NCBI GenBank assembly: GCA_022592435.1
Contig: JABYQS010000061.1
Span: 148,535 to 212,534, forward strand
DNA length: 64,000 nt
Source: Cerioporus squamosus
Taxonomy: Eukaryota > Basidiomycota > Agaricomycetes > Polyporales > Polyporaceae
Direction: 5' to 3'
Shown: one piece after another, positions 1 through 13,316 of the stretch
How the letters are laid out: each line of letters begins with the position of its first letter
How positions within the stretch are numbered: the first letter of the stretch is position 1
Position numbers and translations under genes: made by a program
Notes under the pieces: generated by a model
Databases searched by the model: none
Told to the model about the DNA's origin: nothing
Seen by the model: only the letters and a program-made list of their open reading frames with translations

Positions 1-1434
1 AGTATTATGACGAAGTACGCAATGCGTCCTCACAGTCGACGGGATCAGTGGTACGAGTCAGGGGCCAGGGCATGCCCGGGCAAAGGTGAAGCATGCGCTG
101 TGCCGTGCTCGTCGCCGATGAGATGTCGCGCAGAAAGAGTCCGTATGCACTTGCCGAGATTATCTTGTATAGCCTGAGCTTCTAAGACGACATACTGAAG
201 AGTAGGAAGAGGAACCCTCGAGGGAGCAGCTGGAAAGAGTCTGCTCCGCTCGGCTGTCACAGCGAGCAAGCAGACTGCAAGTGAAGCGCCGCCACGTGTT
301 AAATTTCTGCCGTCCTCTGTCCCTCCTCCTCCTCCTCCTCCTCCTCCTATGTAGCTTCCAATCCTTCTCTAGTCGACAACCCGTTATACTTTTTCTCTGT
401 GAGGCCTCTAAGGAGCAGCCTCGCCTAGCCGGCATCGGGAATCTGCGCTACATAACCAAGAAGAGTACTGGACAGCTGGGATCGAGGGGCGAGGTCATAC
501 TGAGATGTGCGAAAGAGTCTCGCGGGCACTAAGTACTGCCGCTGCTCGACCGCTCATGCTGGAAGCCACCCACTTTCACCCATTAAGAGTCGAAGTTTGC
601 TTTCCGAGGAGCAGGCCAGTAGTACTTACTTGGTCGTGACTCGTCACGCGTCATTCGGGGTTGAACGGGTGCTAGCGCAGTCCACGAGCACATTCGCACG
701 CCGACAGAGATTATCTGGATGAATGTCAAGACATCCTCTCGCGCAGTCGGATATCTAGAGAACAAAGACAAGAGGTGACAGGTCTAGGGACCTTAGGCTG
801 AGGCGACTCAGGCCACGACGGGGAGGCGCGCGGGCACACTGAGCGTCGCCACGTGTCGCTACAGTCTACATACCTGGATCCGTCTGTCACCACTACCCGC
901 AGTAAAGTAGTCTCCTGCAGTCCGACTCTGAGAACATCCTTGGATATCTCTGCTAAAGAGTCTTGGGGATGAAATCTATAGTTCCCGATCTGCCGTGATC
1001 AACTTGAACGGAGACCATCGCGTCCGCAATACTCGCACAAAAGTTTCAACCGGACCTCGACGCAGATGTATCAATCGTTGTGAGCTCAAACATTGCGGTT
1101 CTTTCTAGAAGTATAGGCAGCTGCATGTCCACAAGGCCAGGAACCATACCCTTTCTATGGCTCTGCTGGCCGGTACCGACCTCCTGCGGCCTACTTCGTT
1201 TGGCACGGCGCGGACACACATTTCACATCCCGAGGTAATTCGCACAGTTCTGTCATGCGATTGCGTGGTCGCTAACCTGCCATATCTCTGGCGAGCCACA
1301 GACAAATCTACCGATGCTGGCGTATGATCGACACGGCCGATCAGCACTTTTGAGGCGGTACACGACTGCGGCGAGCGTCTGCAAGGTTGACCACAAACTC
1401 ATCCGTGTGTCGCCGACCCTCCTGACTCCCTGCT
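1..1434. other. Intergenic, no supported gene
   Basis: No reading frame here shows a recognisable domain or a convincing exon chain. The only distinct structure is a CCT trinucleotide run at about 320-349, which creates spurious leucine-rich or arginine-rich frames on the two strands. The stretch ends at the start codon of the first F-box-like gene. Confidence 0.6.
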
Positions 1435-2953
1435 ATGGAGAGCTGCCGTCTCCCTACTGAACTCTGCGAACTGGTCGTTGACTGCGTCATGGAGCACCGC
1501 CCCTGGTGGAAGGGATACGGCACTTACGGGTCGCCCAGCCATCGCATGAAGTTCACATTAATCTGCTCTGCATGGCTCCCTCGCGCACGGCGCCTCCTCT
1601 ATTATGCACCCATCCTTCGGAAGTGCTCACAGCTCGAGCTCTTCATTCGCACCATTACGGGAGATCCCGAGCTTGCCGACATGGTTCATGAGCTAGTGAT
1701 CGATCCTGACGAACCGAGAACATACATCCCCTTCGTTCGGGATACGCTCTTCAAGCGTCTTCGTCACCTGAATACTCTAGTATTCGGATTCCCGTCTGGG
1801 ATGACATGGGTGTACCCTCCCCGTCACCACCTGCTTGTTGCCCGATTGCCCATAACAGAGCTGGCCCTACACTACCAGGAGTTCCGTTCCCCATTCCGCA
1901 CGGTGTGGCTCGAGACATTCCGACTCGTCTGGTCGCTCCGCCACCTGCGGAGGCTACACTTGGATATGCAGTGCGAGTCCGCTCCGCAGCTCACCGACGA
2001 GGACATGCGGCGGCTGACAGCCATTCGACGGCCATGGGCGTGCGCAAATCTCAAGACCCTCGTGCTAGATGTACGTGAACCTACGCCCTTCGTATCGCTC
2101 GTGCACTGGCTGACTGCTTGTAACAGGGCTGGGACTATCACGACGTCCTGCCGGAGGGCGCCTTCGGCGCGTCTGTGGAGCAGCTTTCTCTCCATGTCTA
2201 CGGGAACGAGATATCCAAGTCTGGTGAGCGGATCGCCCTTGGTCCTTGGTCCTTGGAATACGCGCACTCATACGGATGACACCAGACGCGTTCTTTACCC
2301 AGATGAGCCAGTTCTCAGCACTGCATGACCTGTACATCGGGATCGAGGCGGGGAACGGCAAGCCCTGGGAAGAAGACTCCGCAACTGCCAGATACATCGT
2401 ACCCATCGTCACGCATCTCCCCGCGCAAGACACTCTCACAGCCATCACGATACGGATCGACGACGGCGGGGGCCACCAACGCGAGCAGTTCCTGGAGGAG
2501 CTGTCCTGGCACCGCCTGGGCGGACTCCTGAGCACGAAGTTTCCGCGGCTCGGGTCGGTGTGTTTCCGGCTGCCCGAGCGCTTCGACAGTGCGTACGATG
2601 CGGAGCGGTGGAGGGGCCTGTTTGATGAGTACCTGCCGGAGCTGCGTGGTATCGTTTCTGTTGCGGCAAAGACGTACCACCGGGATAATTGGCGGCACGT
2701 ACCGCATGCCTCTCTCGTTGTGCTTTCCTGTCTGACGAACTGCGTGACACTTCTTTGCTTTGACAGGACTGAGAGGCTTTGCTGGGCCGACGATCTAGAA
2801 TCAGACGACGACCTGGAGAGTGGCCGATCTGAAGACTCTTGCGTGGCTCGGAGTACACACAGCGACTACGTCGCTCTCCACGACTCGCCGGGCAGCATCG
2901 ATGGCGGCGATATCATCACGGAGCCACGGGACGAGTTGAGGGATGACCTATGA
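1435..2953 (+). CDS. F-box-like leucine-rich protein, tandem copy 1
   Basis: This is a predicted F-box-like protein, the kind that docks substrates onto SCF ubiquitin ligases; the substrate is unknown. The N-terminus begins MESCRLPTELCELVVDCV and continues to CSAWLPRARRLLYY, the Leu-Pro and Cys-x-x-Trp pattern of basidiomycete F-box-like families. Leucine-rich strands follow. Four exons fit by splice signals and by comparison with the two paralogues downstream: 1435-2070, 2127-2223, 2286-2673 and 2767-2953, with introns of 56, 62 and 93 nt. The last intron is a multiple of three, so reading straight through is also open. The C-terminus is acidic (runs of Asp, Glu and Ser). It is the most diverged of the three copies. 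F-box assignment rests on motif resemblance only. Confidence 0.72.
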
Positions 2954-3837
2954 GGCGGAACACCATCTGCTTGTCCTTCCTCTCGGCCACCCAGTCCGAG
3001 CTGATTGACACCGGATTACCAGGCAGAGGGTACAGGCCAGGTACATGGTGCGTGCTTCTTGCGCTTGGCGCTCTGCTACAAGGTTCCCTTCTTGACCGAT
3101 CAATATCTGGGGTACGAGTCTTCTGTGCTCTTTGTGCGGGACACTCGGATGACTGTTATGTGGACCAAGGTGCTGGGACGCTGCGCAGGGCCTCTATGCT
3201 TCTCGAGGGAGACCTCTGTTGGAAGGCCCATCGCCTTGCACAGTTATTCACGCGCACGGTCGCCGGGAGGTGGACCGCCGGTCCACATCCTTGGTTTTCG
3301 GGCTCGCCACGAAGCGATGTTCTGCGGTCGATTCACCGGACCTTCGTGCTCGCCATTGCCTCCGTGACTGGTCACTGATGTACACACCGAGTCGCACCCG
3401 GTCCAACTCCATCAACCTCGCAGACGTTGTGACTGACTATTCAACCCTCTAGGTATTGACGCATGGCACAATACCTTGTTGGTCGCGCACGGATTGGGGA
3501 CTGTATGTGGGTCGCAGGCAAGACGCCGAGAGGGCGAGTCGCTTCCAGCTACGAGTATCCGCGCTGTCCACGTCCACATGATGCGAATGCCATGGAAGCA
3601 TACAGAGCGCGTCTGTGTGGCCGAACGTTTCTACCAGAACGTGCAGCGCGTCTGGCATGAGAAAGGAAGGTTCGGACCTGGTGGAGAGGAAGCGGGTATT
3701 GGTACACGGTGAGTACTTCACCGCATGGCGACTGGCAGACTGCAGTTTGCTACAGCGTTTGCTTCGGACTCACCTGTCCCTCCTCAGCATCCCCCGTTGA
3801 ACCCTTGTTTGTCTCATCCGGCGTCCGCTCCTCTGCC
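2954..3837. other. Intergenic between F-box-like copies 1 and 2
   Basis: Short open frames exist but none shows family features or a splice chain. The stretch presumably holds the 3' end of copy 1 and the promoter of copy 2. A pyrimidine-rich stretch lies just before the copy 2 start codon. Confidence 0.5.
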
Positions 3838-5217
3838 ATGCAGAACTCCCGCCTTTCCATCGAGCTTTGCGAACTGGTCATCGACTTCATCCAGGAGCCT
3901 GGGCCTTGGTGGGACTTAACATGGTGGATGTTACAAAATGACCCCGCAATACTCGTCAAGTACACTTGCATCTGCTCCGCATGGCTCCCTCGCGCACGCC
4001 GTGTGCTCTACCACACAATCAAGTTCAGGAAGCCTTCTCAAGTCGACCTCTTCATCCGTTCTATCACAGAAAACCCGTCCCTCGCCAACGCGGTTCATGA
4101 CCTCATAATCACACCCAAGGGCGAGCGGACATACATCCCGTTCGTTCATCATACGCTCGTCACCCGTCTTCGTCGCCTCAGGACCCTTATGTTCTACTTC
4201 GACTGTGGGCAGAAATGGGTTTTCCCTCCCCGTCACCATGAACTGGTGGCCATGCTCCCCGTCACAAATCTTGTCATCATGTACCCCTCCGACGATCATC
4301 GCGTGTGGTCTGGAGTGTTCCGGCTCATTTACTCGCTACGCAATCTCCAGGCACTACATATCTATGGTCCTACGTCATACGGCAAGCCCCGTTTCGACAC
4401 AACGCGACGACCGTCGTGGGTATGCTCAAAACTCAGGACACTGGTGTTAACAGTAACTACAGCCCATGCACATATATCACTCACTTGCTGACCGCTTCTG
4501 AATCAAGGGCGCATCTCAAATCGACAACTTGCCGAAACGGGCGATGGGGAACGTGAAACAACTTGCTCTTTATAATTTTGACCTCGCCGAGTTTTATACA
4601 ACTGGTGAGCACAGTCGCCTTGCAGCAGCGCGCACTCATGGAAATGCTGCAAGATACTCATTGGGAAAGCATCAGCCTCTTCTCATCACTGGAGGAGCTG
4701 TTCATGTTGTGTTATGCCAAAATCCCACCCGGAGAAGGCCGCTCTATTGTTTCTGCATACATCGTTCCTCTTCTCGAGCATCTGCCGCCGCAGGACGCGC
4801 TCCGGACCGTTATAATCCAGATCTACAGCCGCCAGGACGACAGTCGAGGGCGATTTCTACGTGAACTGTCCTCACAGAAGGTGGATGAGCTCCTTCTCAA
4901 GTTCACCAAACTCGAGTCGTTGTGCTTCTGGCTACGGGAAAGCCGTGGCAGTGGCTACGATGCAGAGCGGTGGCGAAGCCTGCTGTATGAGCACCTGCCG
5001 AAGCTGCGAGGGAACGTGACTATCTCGGTGAAGATCGATTGGGAGTGCGTGCATCTCTCATATGGCGTGGTATATTCTCTGACGAACTAGATTACTATGC
5101 TTTGACAGTGACGACCCCTGGGACGACGAATCAGACCAGGACGACGAAGCGCCGAAGCAAGAGCATGATGCAGACATCGGAGACGATTCCAGGCGAGGAC
5201 GGAGACCTTCTCGATGA
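3838..5217 (+). CDS. F-box-like leucine-rich protein, tandem copy 2
   Basis: This is a paralogue of the genes at 1435 and 9612. The N-terminus starts MQNSRLSIELCELVIDFI and contains CSAWLPRARRVLYH, the F-box-like signature of the group. Four exons are supported by matching signals in copy 3: 3838-4452, 4508-4604, 4654-5044 and 5109-5217, with introns of 55, 49 and 64 nt and consistent phases. From about 4130 onward, exons and introns are nearly identical to copy 3, while the first 290 bases are clearly diverged. Exon 4 opens with an Asp-rich run as in copy 3. A deletion near 5188 then shifts the frame and ends the protein about 50 residues early, so the C-terminal tail may be lost. Confidence 0.75.
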
Positions 5218-8200
5218 CCATAGACCATACGTCGATTGCGGTACTCGGAGTCGAATGACGAGCTCATCAACGAAGCCTCAGATGCGGGAGGGTCGGTAGC
5301 TTGAGGCACACGGTAGAGAGGTAAGCACGCCGTCAGCATGTCCCTCGCGGCTGCCGTTCTCAGAATTTCCAAGCTGATGCAGTTCCAAGGTTGCCAGACT
5401 ACGCCACTATTCCATCTCTTCGAATTTCACAACCTGTGACCCCGCCGTCGTCTCCTTCATTCGACTTCCATCGCACCACTTAGTGCCAGGTTGGCAGCAT
5501 CACCTCCTTCCGCCCTCGACTCCTCATGACTAGCTCTTCCGGGTTTCGTCCAGATCCCCAGTGCCTTATTCTCCAGCCTGGAATCGTCTTTGCATCTACC
5601 TTAGCGCGCTCGGCATCGCGAGTTGCTCCGCAACTTGTCGAGTCCTATCCACATACCTTCGCGCAAACTGAACAGCAGTTCCCTTCGTGCGTCCGCACGC
5701 TTAGCACACAAAGCCTGCGCGACTTCCCAATGGACGACGGCGCCTCGAGATCCCTCGTATCCGGCGCATTCGCCGTGGAAGTCCTCCCCTCGGCGTCCGG
5801 TGACGTCCCTCATACTCTCCCCGCAGGCTCATCCTACCCGCATCCACTTGCACGAACTCTCGACGCGCACATCCGCACCATCGCGGCGTTGCGCGGCGTG
5901 CGCCCCTTTCTCACCCACATTCCTCTCTGGCAGCAACGCCCTAGAACTCGAGCAGACATGCTCCGAGTCGCACCGACATCTCGCGCCAATGGTCCCGCAG
6001 ATTCTCATGCTCCATCCCTCTTGTCCGGTCGTTCTCATAGTTCTCCTGTCTCGGTCGTATATCCTTTCGCGTCGCTCGACGGAGCTGTACGATAGTCGAT
6101 GGTCTCGGTCTCGGTCTTCCTTCTCTATTTAGTATACCGGCGACCCTCCGTTGCGTACAAGTACCCGCAGAACGTTTCGTCCGTATTTCCGTATGACCTC
6201 ATTTCTTGCTTCCTCCGCTCCTCGTCCTTCGTCTCTGATCGTTAAGACACCAGCCCTATGCCTTCCAAAACCCGCGATAGTCGCAGATCGTCGTACATAC
6301 ACACTGGTTAACGGTTACACTACCCTTCCTACATACACAAAACCCACTGCAGCGTCCGCGGTCCTTCCCCTCCTCAGTTCCCCGCAATCTTCTACGACTA
6401 TGACTAGCATTGGTCCTTCTCGCGTATCCCGACTCCTCCTGCTCTTCCGAATATATGCGTATCCTCGTCTTCCCAGAGCGACGTGTGAGCGATGTGTCCG
6501 CCTCTGCTTGCTTGCTGTTCTCCAGGCCGCGGCGGAGAGCCTATCCCGGTCGACAACTGGCACCAGTTGCGCGGTAGAGATGACGCGGTACCCACGTTGC
6601 ACTCATACTAGTACTGCAGATAGCCCGGGTATCGGTGTGGGACCTAGCCCGGCGCAAGTCCCGGGAGGCTCTGCGATCGTCCATGACACGAGCAATTGCG
6701 AGGCTGGCAGAGAATCGCTGGCCGTAAATAGAGGGTGCGACGTGCTGGCCGCGCGACATGACCACGCAGCAGTGTCCATGCATGACGGGTGACTGGTGCC
6801 GCTTGATGGCTGCTGAATGGGCGAGCGGACGCGGCGGAGCTTGGCGAAGACGAGAAGAAGAGTCATGCACCGTGCGGGCGGCCGGCTAACCCGATTGCTC
6901 GCGCGTTGTGCGGTCGCCTAGAGTACGAAAGGCTCGATTACGGGAGGGCGCGCATCCGGGGTATGAGTTGTTGATAGGTCGACAAAGTAGGAAGCGAAGG
7001 CGGACGATGCACCGATCGTTCCGCCCTTGCAATGTGCCTAGGAGCCTACGAACGTCACCGAGAGTTCTGGAGCTCGCTGAGAGTCGTGCCGGATTTCCGC
7101 GGGGTACTCAGCCAAAGTAAGCGGCCGGTATCTGAAGCACAAAGAAGTCGGTGAAGCTCAAGGAGAGCTGCAGTGTGATGGATTGTCTGTGGCATATCGA
7201 CAGATGTTGGGCTGTTGCGCGAATGGACACACTGCAGCCTGTCGCCTCGTAGGACCCGGCGCTCGATGGCAACAGGGCATACTTGACGACGCAAAGAGAG
7301 GTCTTGCTAGCTCCCGAGGTGCATCGACACAGGAATAGGTGGCGAGGGGATGCATACGAGGCTGGGGCGGGGTGTGAGGCATGTCAGGAGCTGGCAGTCT
7401 GCAGAGTATCTCGATGAGTCCGATAAAATGTCTACCAGAGAGGACAAAGAGGATAGTTGGGTGGTAATGGGTGCGCCATAGGAGCTTCTGGACAATCTCA
7501 AGCGTAGCATTGAGAGATATCGCTTGGCATGTTCCGACTGGGAGAGACCGTCGGCATAACAATGGAGGACGGGAAGGCGACAATATAACTCACCTGAGAT
7601 CCTCGCGTGTATGTGCGGGAAATACCCTGCAGGGTGCGTGACTCTTGAACATGCCAGGGCTGCCATACACGCTGGGATAAGATGTGAGAATATACGATGT
7701 CATGCAGGCAGCACACTGCACGCACCTGGTCAAGTGCACTCAACTACAACCATCCGAACGAAATCATCGCCACATGGGAGGGGCATCCAGGACAAGTGCA
7801 GCACTAGTCTGCGGTAAGCGGGTGCTTCCGACAGGAGCGCAGTGACACACAGCAAGAGGTCAAGGAAGGCGGAGCCTGAGACAACGTAGTCGACTCTCAG
7901 ATCACAGAGAACTAGACAGGCGTTGATAGTGTTAGTACTAGAAGGCCACAGACGTAACCACTGTCGACACCAGGAGCAGCGTGTGTTTCTCCGAGAGAGC
8001 GAACACTGGCAGTCGTCGCAAGAGCTTGCAGGTGCGACTCCAAGCAGGCAAGCCCGGGCATCTCGGACTGGGTCCACGTGGTAGACTTACACAAGCGCCT
8101 CTGCATTGACCCTCTCTCTGCGTCCGCTCCTCCACTACCTATGGCTACGTGCCTTCCCTCTGGCTTAGAGCTCTTCCCACCCAAGGCCCTACTCGTGCTT

Positions 8201-9611
8201 GATATTTGACCTGCTCTACGATCTGCCTCCCGACTTCGGTACACTCCGACACGCCTACATCATGGATGCTCGACGCGTCCGACTCACCTGCGCGTACAGC
8301 TGAGGAGGATGGCCTCGAGCACGACACCCGACGCGCGAAGCTTTAGAGAAGCACCACGTTTTGACGGAAAGGTTTGGCCGTGCAAAGAAACGCGGCTCGG
8401 TCGCGCTTCACACCACACAATCGCGCAGACTTACCGATGTCTTTTGCCTCAACTCAGGTTTCCATCCGATCACGTCTCGCCATTGTAGCACCTCTCAGGC
8501 TTCCGGAATATATCTCATTCCACGGAGCCCATATCGGTCGGAATGTCGCCGTGAATGGAGTTTGTGCAGATTGAGATGCGCCCGCCGAGTCGCGGCGGAG
8601 AAACCATGCTGATGACTGTTCGATGGCATGCTCGGCGAAGAGAATAAGACTGCAGAGGGCGCGTTGATTTCCTGTGGCCGTGGAGGGCTTTCCGCGGCAT
8701 CGATCTGGTGCGTCCCACTGTCAGATACGTCCCTAGGATCACCGCAGAGTCTCCGATGTCCATTGGCGGAGCCACCATCCGACCCTCAAGACGGGATCAG
8801 TTGTGCAATCGCGCGCCGGTATAGAAGGTATGCTGAACTCTCTCGCTATCGTCGTTGTGCGATTGCTCACCGATAAAAGGATTACAGCTGCGACGTGGCG
8901 GTGTGGGCGCCGGTGCGTATGCGTATGTTTGCAGCCTTCCGTGTTCGTCGCGCAGAACACTCGGACGATCGATAAATAGACCGCAATAGGACGCTACGCA
9001 GCCGAGACGGAACTTTAACTGCCTCCGGAAGTGAGCAGGTGAGTTCTTGTAGGAACACGACCTTGAGTTGACCGCGCGGATGCGGGCGACGTCCGCAATG
9101 CTGTGGACTTCCATGCTCTTCGTGTGGACCGTTCGGACATTTGATGTAATCTAACGAACCACAATGCTTGCGATTACGCCAGACCACTCCGAGAGGAACC
9201 CCATTTACTGCGAGGATTCGAGTGGACAGCATTTCGCCTCGAGGGCTACTCCTCCCATCATGAGGGAGAGAGACGCAACTCTACATAACCTACGAGGTGG
9301 CTTCTTGATCAGTCTATCAATGGGGGCACGCATTGACCACTCTGTATTGCAGATTCGATGAACCAATCGACTGTGCGTATGTCGCCGCCGCTTCTAGGGA
9401 CTGACAAACTTATTCCAATAAGTATTGTCGGGCGCGCCACGGCAGCTTCGCTGTCAACGCTCGAACGCCGGCATGCAACAAGGCCGCGCAAGCCTGGAAG
9501 CGTGCACCACGTCTCTCATCAGCTGCGCAATCCCTTCCGGAACGTGCAGGTCCCATATATCCCTCCCGCACCCTCCATGAACTCCTAACTCTCCTCCCCA
9601 TTCCCCCCGGC
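5218..9611. other. Long intergenic region between F-box-like copies 2 and 3
   Basis: About 4.4 kb without a supported gene. From roughly 5270 to 6180 the sequence resembles, with many gaps, the 3' flank of copy 3 (about 11115-12050), so the duplication that made copies 2 and 3 included downstream DNA. Open frames at 5526-6095 (plus) and 7158-7666 (minus) lack domains, codon-usage support or splice chains, and I do not call them genes. The rest shows no repeats or RNA genes that I can recognise. Confidence 0.55.
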
Positions 9612-11169
9612 ATGCAGAACTCCCGTCTTCCGATTGAGCTCTGCGAACTGGTCATCGATCTTATTCCGGATCCCCAGCCTTGGTGGGAATTTCCTAGGAG
9701 TTGGTTTGGAGCTCGTCCCGAGACACTCGTCAAGTACACTTCTGTCTGTTCTGCATGGCTCCCTCGCGCACGCCTCGTCCTCTACCACTCAATCCGCTTC
9801 CGTACGCCTTCTCAAGTCGACCTCTTCATCCGTACTATCACAGAAAACCCGTCCCTCGCCAACATGGTTCGTGAGCTCGTGATCAAGCCCAAGGACGGGC
9901 AGACATACATCCCGTTCGTTCATCATACGCTCGTCACCCGTCTTCGTCGCCTCAGGACCCTTATGTTCTACTTCGACCGTGGGCAGAAATGGGTTTTCCC
10001 TCCCCGTCACCATGAACTGGTGGCCATGCTCCCCGTCACAAATCTTGTTATCTGGTGCCACTCCTACGATCATCGCGTGTGGTCTGGAGTGTCTCGGCTC
10101 ATTTACTCGCTACGCAATCTCCAGGCACTACATATCTATGGTCCTACGTCATACGGCAAGCCCCGTTTCGACACAACGCGACGACCATCGTGGGTATGCT
10201 CAAAACTCAGGACACTGGTGTTACACGTAACTACAGCCCATGCACATATATTACTCACTTGCTGACCGCTTCTGAATCGAGGGCGCATCTCAAATCGACA
10301 ACTTGCCGAAACGGGCGATGGGGAACGTGAAACAACTTGCTCTTTATTATTTTGGCCTTGCCGAGTTATATGAACCTGGTGAGCACAGTCGCTTTGCAGC
10401 AGCGTGCACTCATGGAAACGCTGCAAGATACTCATTGGGAAAGCATCAGCCTCTTCTCATCACTGGAGGAGCTGTTCATGTTGTGTCATGCCGACATCAC
10501 ACACGGAGAAGGCCACTCTGCTGTTTCTGCATACATCGTTCCTCTTCTCGAGCATCTGCCGCCGCAGGACGCGCTCCGGACCGTTATAATCCAGATCTAC
10601 ATCCACCAGGACGACAGTCGAGGGCGATTTCTACGTGCACTGTCCTCAAACAAGGTGGATGAGCTCCTGAACAAGTTTACCAAACTTGAGTCGTTGTGCT
10701 TCTGGCTAGAGGAAAGCCGTGCCAGTGGCTACGATGCAGAGCGGTGGCGAAGCCTGCTGAATGAGCACCTGCCGAAGCTGCGAGGGAATGTGACTATCTC
10801 AGTGAAGATCGAATGGATGGGGTGCGTGCATATGTATTTATGGCGTGGCATATTCTCTGACGAACTAGATTAATATGATTTGACAGGTCACGTTGCTGGG
10901 ATGACGATACAGACCTGGACGACATGTCAGACCAGGACGATGATTCAGACCAGGACGAAGAAGCGCCGAAGCAAGAGCATGATGCACTGGACATTGGGGA
11001 CGATTTCAGCGAGCGCAGCTATCAAGACGAGGACGGAGCCCTTTTTGAGGACCATAGCCCACACATAGACAGCGGGAGTTTACCGTCCTCGGCGTCGAAC
11101 GACGAGCTCAACAACGAAGCCTCAATTGCGGGAGGGACGAGGGCATGTGTTGAGGCGAGCACACAGTAG
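9612..11169 (+). CDS. F-box-like leucine-rich protein, tandem copy 3
   Basis: This is the best-preserved member of the tandem trio. The N-terminus starts MQNSRLPIELCELVIDLI, followed by CSAWLPRARLVLYH, again the F-box-like pattern. Exons 9612-10226, 10282-10378, 10428-10821 and 10887-11169 join in frame, with introns of 55, 49 and 65 nt that have GTAACT, GTGAGC and GTGCGT donors. The C-terminal exon is very acidic, with repeated Asp-Gln-Asp and Asp-Ser segments, and ends at the TAG of 11167-11169. The middle and 3' parts are almost identical to copy 2 including intron sequence, which suggests recent duplication or gene conversion. A role as an SCF adaptor is inferred from the family only. Confidence 0.78.
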
Positions 11170-12036
11170 AGGTACGCCTCCCTTGCGGCCGCCGTTTACC
11201 GGCTTCCCGAGCTGATATGTACCCACTGCCAGGCTGAGAGTACAGCTGCGCATGCCGCTACCTGTCTCTACGGCCTTCACGACCTGCCATGTAACTCGAA
11301 CCTCGCCCTCACCAGATTCCTGCAACGCTGGACCGACGTCACCTCGTTCAGCCCCCGATTCTTCAAGGCCTCGCGACCAGCCACTCCGAATACCGTCCAG
11401 ATCGCCGTTTGTCACTCTCTCCCCCCATCCCCCCAGCCGTCGCATTCGCGCTGAGCCCGCGTGCTCGGACTTCCGAGTCGCCGGTCGAGACGCGTACTAT
11501 CCACACCCTCACAATATAAACAACAGTCCAGTGCATCGGCCCGCACCCACACCACACGAAGACTTTCTGGCTGCGCGACAGTCGACGCCACCCCCTAGAC
11601 TCCAGTCTATGCACATCCGCACTCGATTCGAGATCGCTTCTCCATACTCTCCCGGAGACTCATTCCCGCACTCACTGCAATTTACGAACTCTGCACTAAA
11701 CTCGCACACGCTACTGCGGTGATACATACGCCCACCCGAGTTACCGTACACAAGCATCTGAGTCCAATACCTTCGCGCTCGGCTCGACTCCGAGGAGCAG
11801 ACATACTCGCGCCGATGGTCCCGCAAACACTTCGCGCTCGCTCATGGACCATCACTCTTCGTCCGGTCGCTCTCATATCTTGCCCGCCTTCGCGACACTC
11901 GATCGAACGTATATCTATTCGCCTCGCTCGACAACAGAGAGTGTACGATAGTTGATGGTCCCGGTCTCCCTTCTCCCTTCTCCAGCTCCGTTTCCGTCTC
12001 ATATGCCCTATGCCCGCCACCCTCCAGTTTGACTGT
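11170..12036. repeat. Diverged duplicate of the copy 2 downstream flank
   Basis: This stretch aligns in patches with 5270-6180. Examples are the shared start GAAGCCTCA...GCGGGAGGG at 11116 and 5272, and the pair near 11905 and 6055 around ACGATAG...GATGGT. It appears to be the 3' flank carried along when copies 2 and 3 were duplicated. No gene is supported inside it. Confidence 0.5.
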
Positions 12037-12230
12037 ATGTACGAGTATCTGCCGGACGTGCCCTTCATATTGTACGAGGTTCCCTCCGCATCCCCAGCTG
12101 AATGTACGAGTACCCGCCGAACGTCCCCTCCGTATCCCCAGATGAGTGTACGAGTACGGAGTACCCGCCGAACGTTCACTCCGAATCCTCAGCCCAGTCG
12201 CCTGTACCAGTATTCGCCGAACGTTGTCAT
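12037..12230. repeat. Degenerate minisatellite, unit near 40 bp
   Basis: The phrases TGTACGAGTA, CCGCCGAACGT and TCCGTATCCCCAG recur about four times with small insertions. The unit is roughly 38-45 bp and the copies are imperfect. A single diverged copy is visible near 6150-6190 in the duplicated flank of copy 2, which suggests the array expanded after duplication. Confidence 0.6.
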
Positions 12231-13316
12231 CCCCTGTTGTATCGTCCGTAATTATTGTGCCTTCGTCTTCACGCTCTCAATCCGTGCCGCCCCTTGCAGG
12301 AGACCGCTCTGTGCGAGTCGGACGTGCCAATCGCTCGAGGTGTCCCGCGTGCCGATGAGCCCTGCTCTTCAGTGACAGTCTTCTGTTCGTGAGCGCAACT
12401 ACGATCCAATGCCGGCGCCCGTGCGCTGACTGGAGCATGGTGAAAGACATGGACGACTGGAGGATATCAATACCCGGCGTGCTGGCGGCCTCCATGGCAC
12501 GCCCGAGCCCCATGAACACGGAGGCTTGACGTACGGATGTGAGAATGAGAGCGACGTGTCGGAAGCGGGGGCTCCAACGTTGCCTGGTACTATAGCTGCT
12601 AGCATACATCTAGAAGCGGTTTCGTGAGCACTGTGATCCCAGGGGATCTGGCCGGATGAGAAGGTACACTCACTGGCGTGCTCATGCCATGCAACGATGC
12701 GACGTGCTGCGTCTATCCGATCTTCCGTAGAGTGTCTGGAAAGGTGTTTCGGAGCTGGCATCGAGTTCATCGAACGCGAGCCTTCGTGCGTAAGAGGGCG
12801 CGAATCATAATGACGATATCACTGTAACAAGAGATCCTGGAAGGCGAGAGCACCGTGATGAATAGGGTAGCTACCGACTCGGAGCGCTCCTGGTGGTGTC
12901 TGAACATCCGTTGAGCTGAGTTTGATGCGATGCAGGTCATGGTATGGGCGAAGAGATGCCAACGGGTCCGGTGTCGTATGAATCTGGAGTGGCTATCGCG
13001 GGGAGGCGGTCAAACCGGGGAGGGACATTGATGCCACAGCGTACCGTGACTGTACCAGTTCCGACTCCGGGTGGTCGATGAGTAGCATAGCAAGCCGGAC
13101 TTGCTACATCTCGTTGCGCGTTCTCCGTCGCGCCCCGATCTGAGCTCGTGCGCAACCCTGGTGGACGGAGCACTACGGGACGACATGCCTGGGTTACCGG
13201 AGAGGAGAGGGAGCAAGATGTATAGATGGATGATCTCGAGGATTGTACAACAAGTTTGAACCGGAGCATGCAGATGTCCTGACCTGAGCGAAGCCCGTTT
13301 CCTGCCCGACAGCCAT
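12231..13316. other. Intergenic, no supported gene
   Basis: Minus-strand open frames at 12277-12770 show no recognisable family. The stretch from 12937 to 13316 is open in more than one minus-strand frame and runs into the SRP9-like gene. It probably contains that gene's 3' untranslated region. Confidence 0.5.

Noticed and set aside
318..350. Leucine-rich or arginine-rich peptides over a CCT run
   Set aside because: Artefact of a trinucleotide repeat.
5526..6132. Two overlapping plus-strand frames of about 170-190 codons
   Set aside because: Low-complexity and within a diverged duplicated flank whose counterpart near 11.2-12 kb does not conserve the frame.
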